From contig OX442314.1 of assembly GCA_949358305.1 (NCBI GenBank), forward strand, positions 22,935,060 to 22,995,059: 60,000 nucleotides of DNA, read 5' to 3'. The notes under the pieces are model-generated. The model had not been told where the DNA came from, did no database searches, and saw only the letters and a program-made list of their open reading frames with translations. Positions 59,600-60,000 of this stretch are shown here, piece by piece. This DNA comes from Strigamia acuminata (Eukaryota; Arthropoda; Chilopoda; Geophilomorpha; Linotaeniidae). Numbering within the stretch: position 1 is the stretch's first letter; every line of letters begins with the position of its first letter. A program made the position numbers and the translations under genes.

Positions 59600-60000
59600 A
59601 AAAAAAAATTCATTTTTCTTCCTTTCGTCTCAAAACGGTTCTCGGGCCATTGAATTTTTATCTGGCATTTTGTGAAAGTGTTTTCGTGCTCTGGTATTAT
59701 AACAGTAGCAATTTGGGTTGGCTAGGTTTCTTTGCTGCAGAATGATACATCAAGCAAACCATGGCGGTCGTAATGTATTTTATGCTATAGTGGTTACGTG
59801 TGAATTTCTTTGCCATTGGCTCAGCATTTCCTTTAATTCGGCGATGGCGATCAATAATGCGAATGCATTTTGTACTTTGCACTTAAAGTGTTTATAATTT
59901 TTATTGAAATTATTATTGTTTGGGTTAATATTAGTAATCGTTGCACATTTTTCTGGCACTGCACTGCACGAACGCTTTGTCACAGCTGTCACGTTTGCAA

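Larger units (their letters stand above)
46091..60000. other. upstream intron or 5' flank: no further exon found
   Basis: 13.9 kb 5' of the first placed exon. It was searched for a donor preceded by the lobe-1 motif expected in GABBR2 (a VLPAVELAIE-like segment); none was found. Contents recognised: MITEs of families A, C and D, a pogo-like MITE, a family G fragment, and minisatellites. 47217-51362 and 55000-58500 otherwise hold nothing I can name. Confidence 0.55.

Noticed and set aside
52905-59992. Various 60-100-codon frames in the upstream 7 kb
   Set aside because: AT-driven or repeat-driven, with no domain, no splice context and no start support.
1-60000. tRNA, rRNA or other structural RNA genes
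   Set aside because: None recognised by eye. A covariance-model scan would be needed to exclude small ones.

Overview
This window looks like one intron-rich metazoan locus, probably from an invertebrate. It is AT-rich, has long introns with consensus GT-AG (and one GC-AG) splice sites, and is crowded with short terminal-inverted-repeat transposons. No bacterial, phage or CRISPR signal was seen. The phylum cannot be fixed from the sequence alone.

The only recognisable host gene is a GABA-B-type metabotropic receptor subunit on the minus strand, closest to GABBR2 (family C GPCR). Sixteen coding exons were placed by homology and splice phase, from 46090 down to 1902. Together they make 2514 nt, or 837 residues and a stop, with every junction in phase. 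They cover most of the Venus-flytrap ectodomain, all seven membrane helices, the C-terminal coiled coil and a proline-rich tail. The signal peptide and first ectodomain exon(s) were not found in 46.1-60 kb and probably lie beyond the window.

The 7.1-kb intron at 18590-25728 holds a young, nearly intact Ty3/Gypsy LTR retrotransposon (19115-23915, minus strand). Its 132-bp LTRs appear identical, its 5-bp target duplication is perfect, and it has one 1320-codon gag-pol frame. It sits inside an older repeat (family G), which itself appears to lie inside an inverted-repeat element (family F). The 5.9-kb intron at 12276-18183 holds a decayed DIRS-like tyrosine-recombinase element, one of whose inverted repeats was split by a GC-rich MITE.

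The remaining introns are mostly non-autonomous DNA transposons. Family A has seven copies (TA target, ends CAGTTTGTGCCC). Four unrelated-looking families (J, K, C, L) share CCGTA tips at TA targets. Family D has four copies with a conserved subterminal block. Three hAT-type elements carry 8-bp target duplications (two exact, one 6/8), and there are Tc1/mariner- and pogo-like MITEs. Several minisatellites are embedded in these elements. From 46.1 to 60 kb only repeats and low-complexity DNA were recognised.
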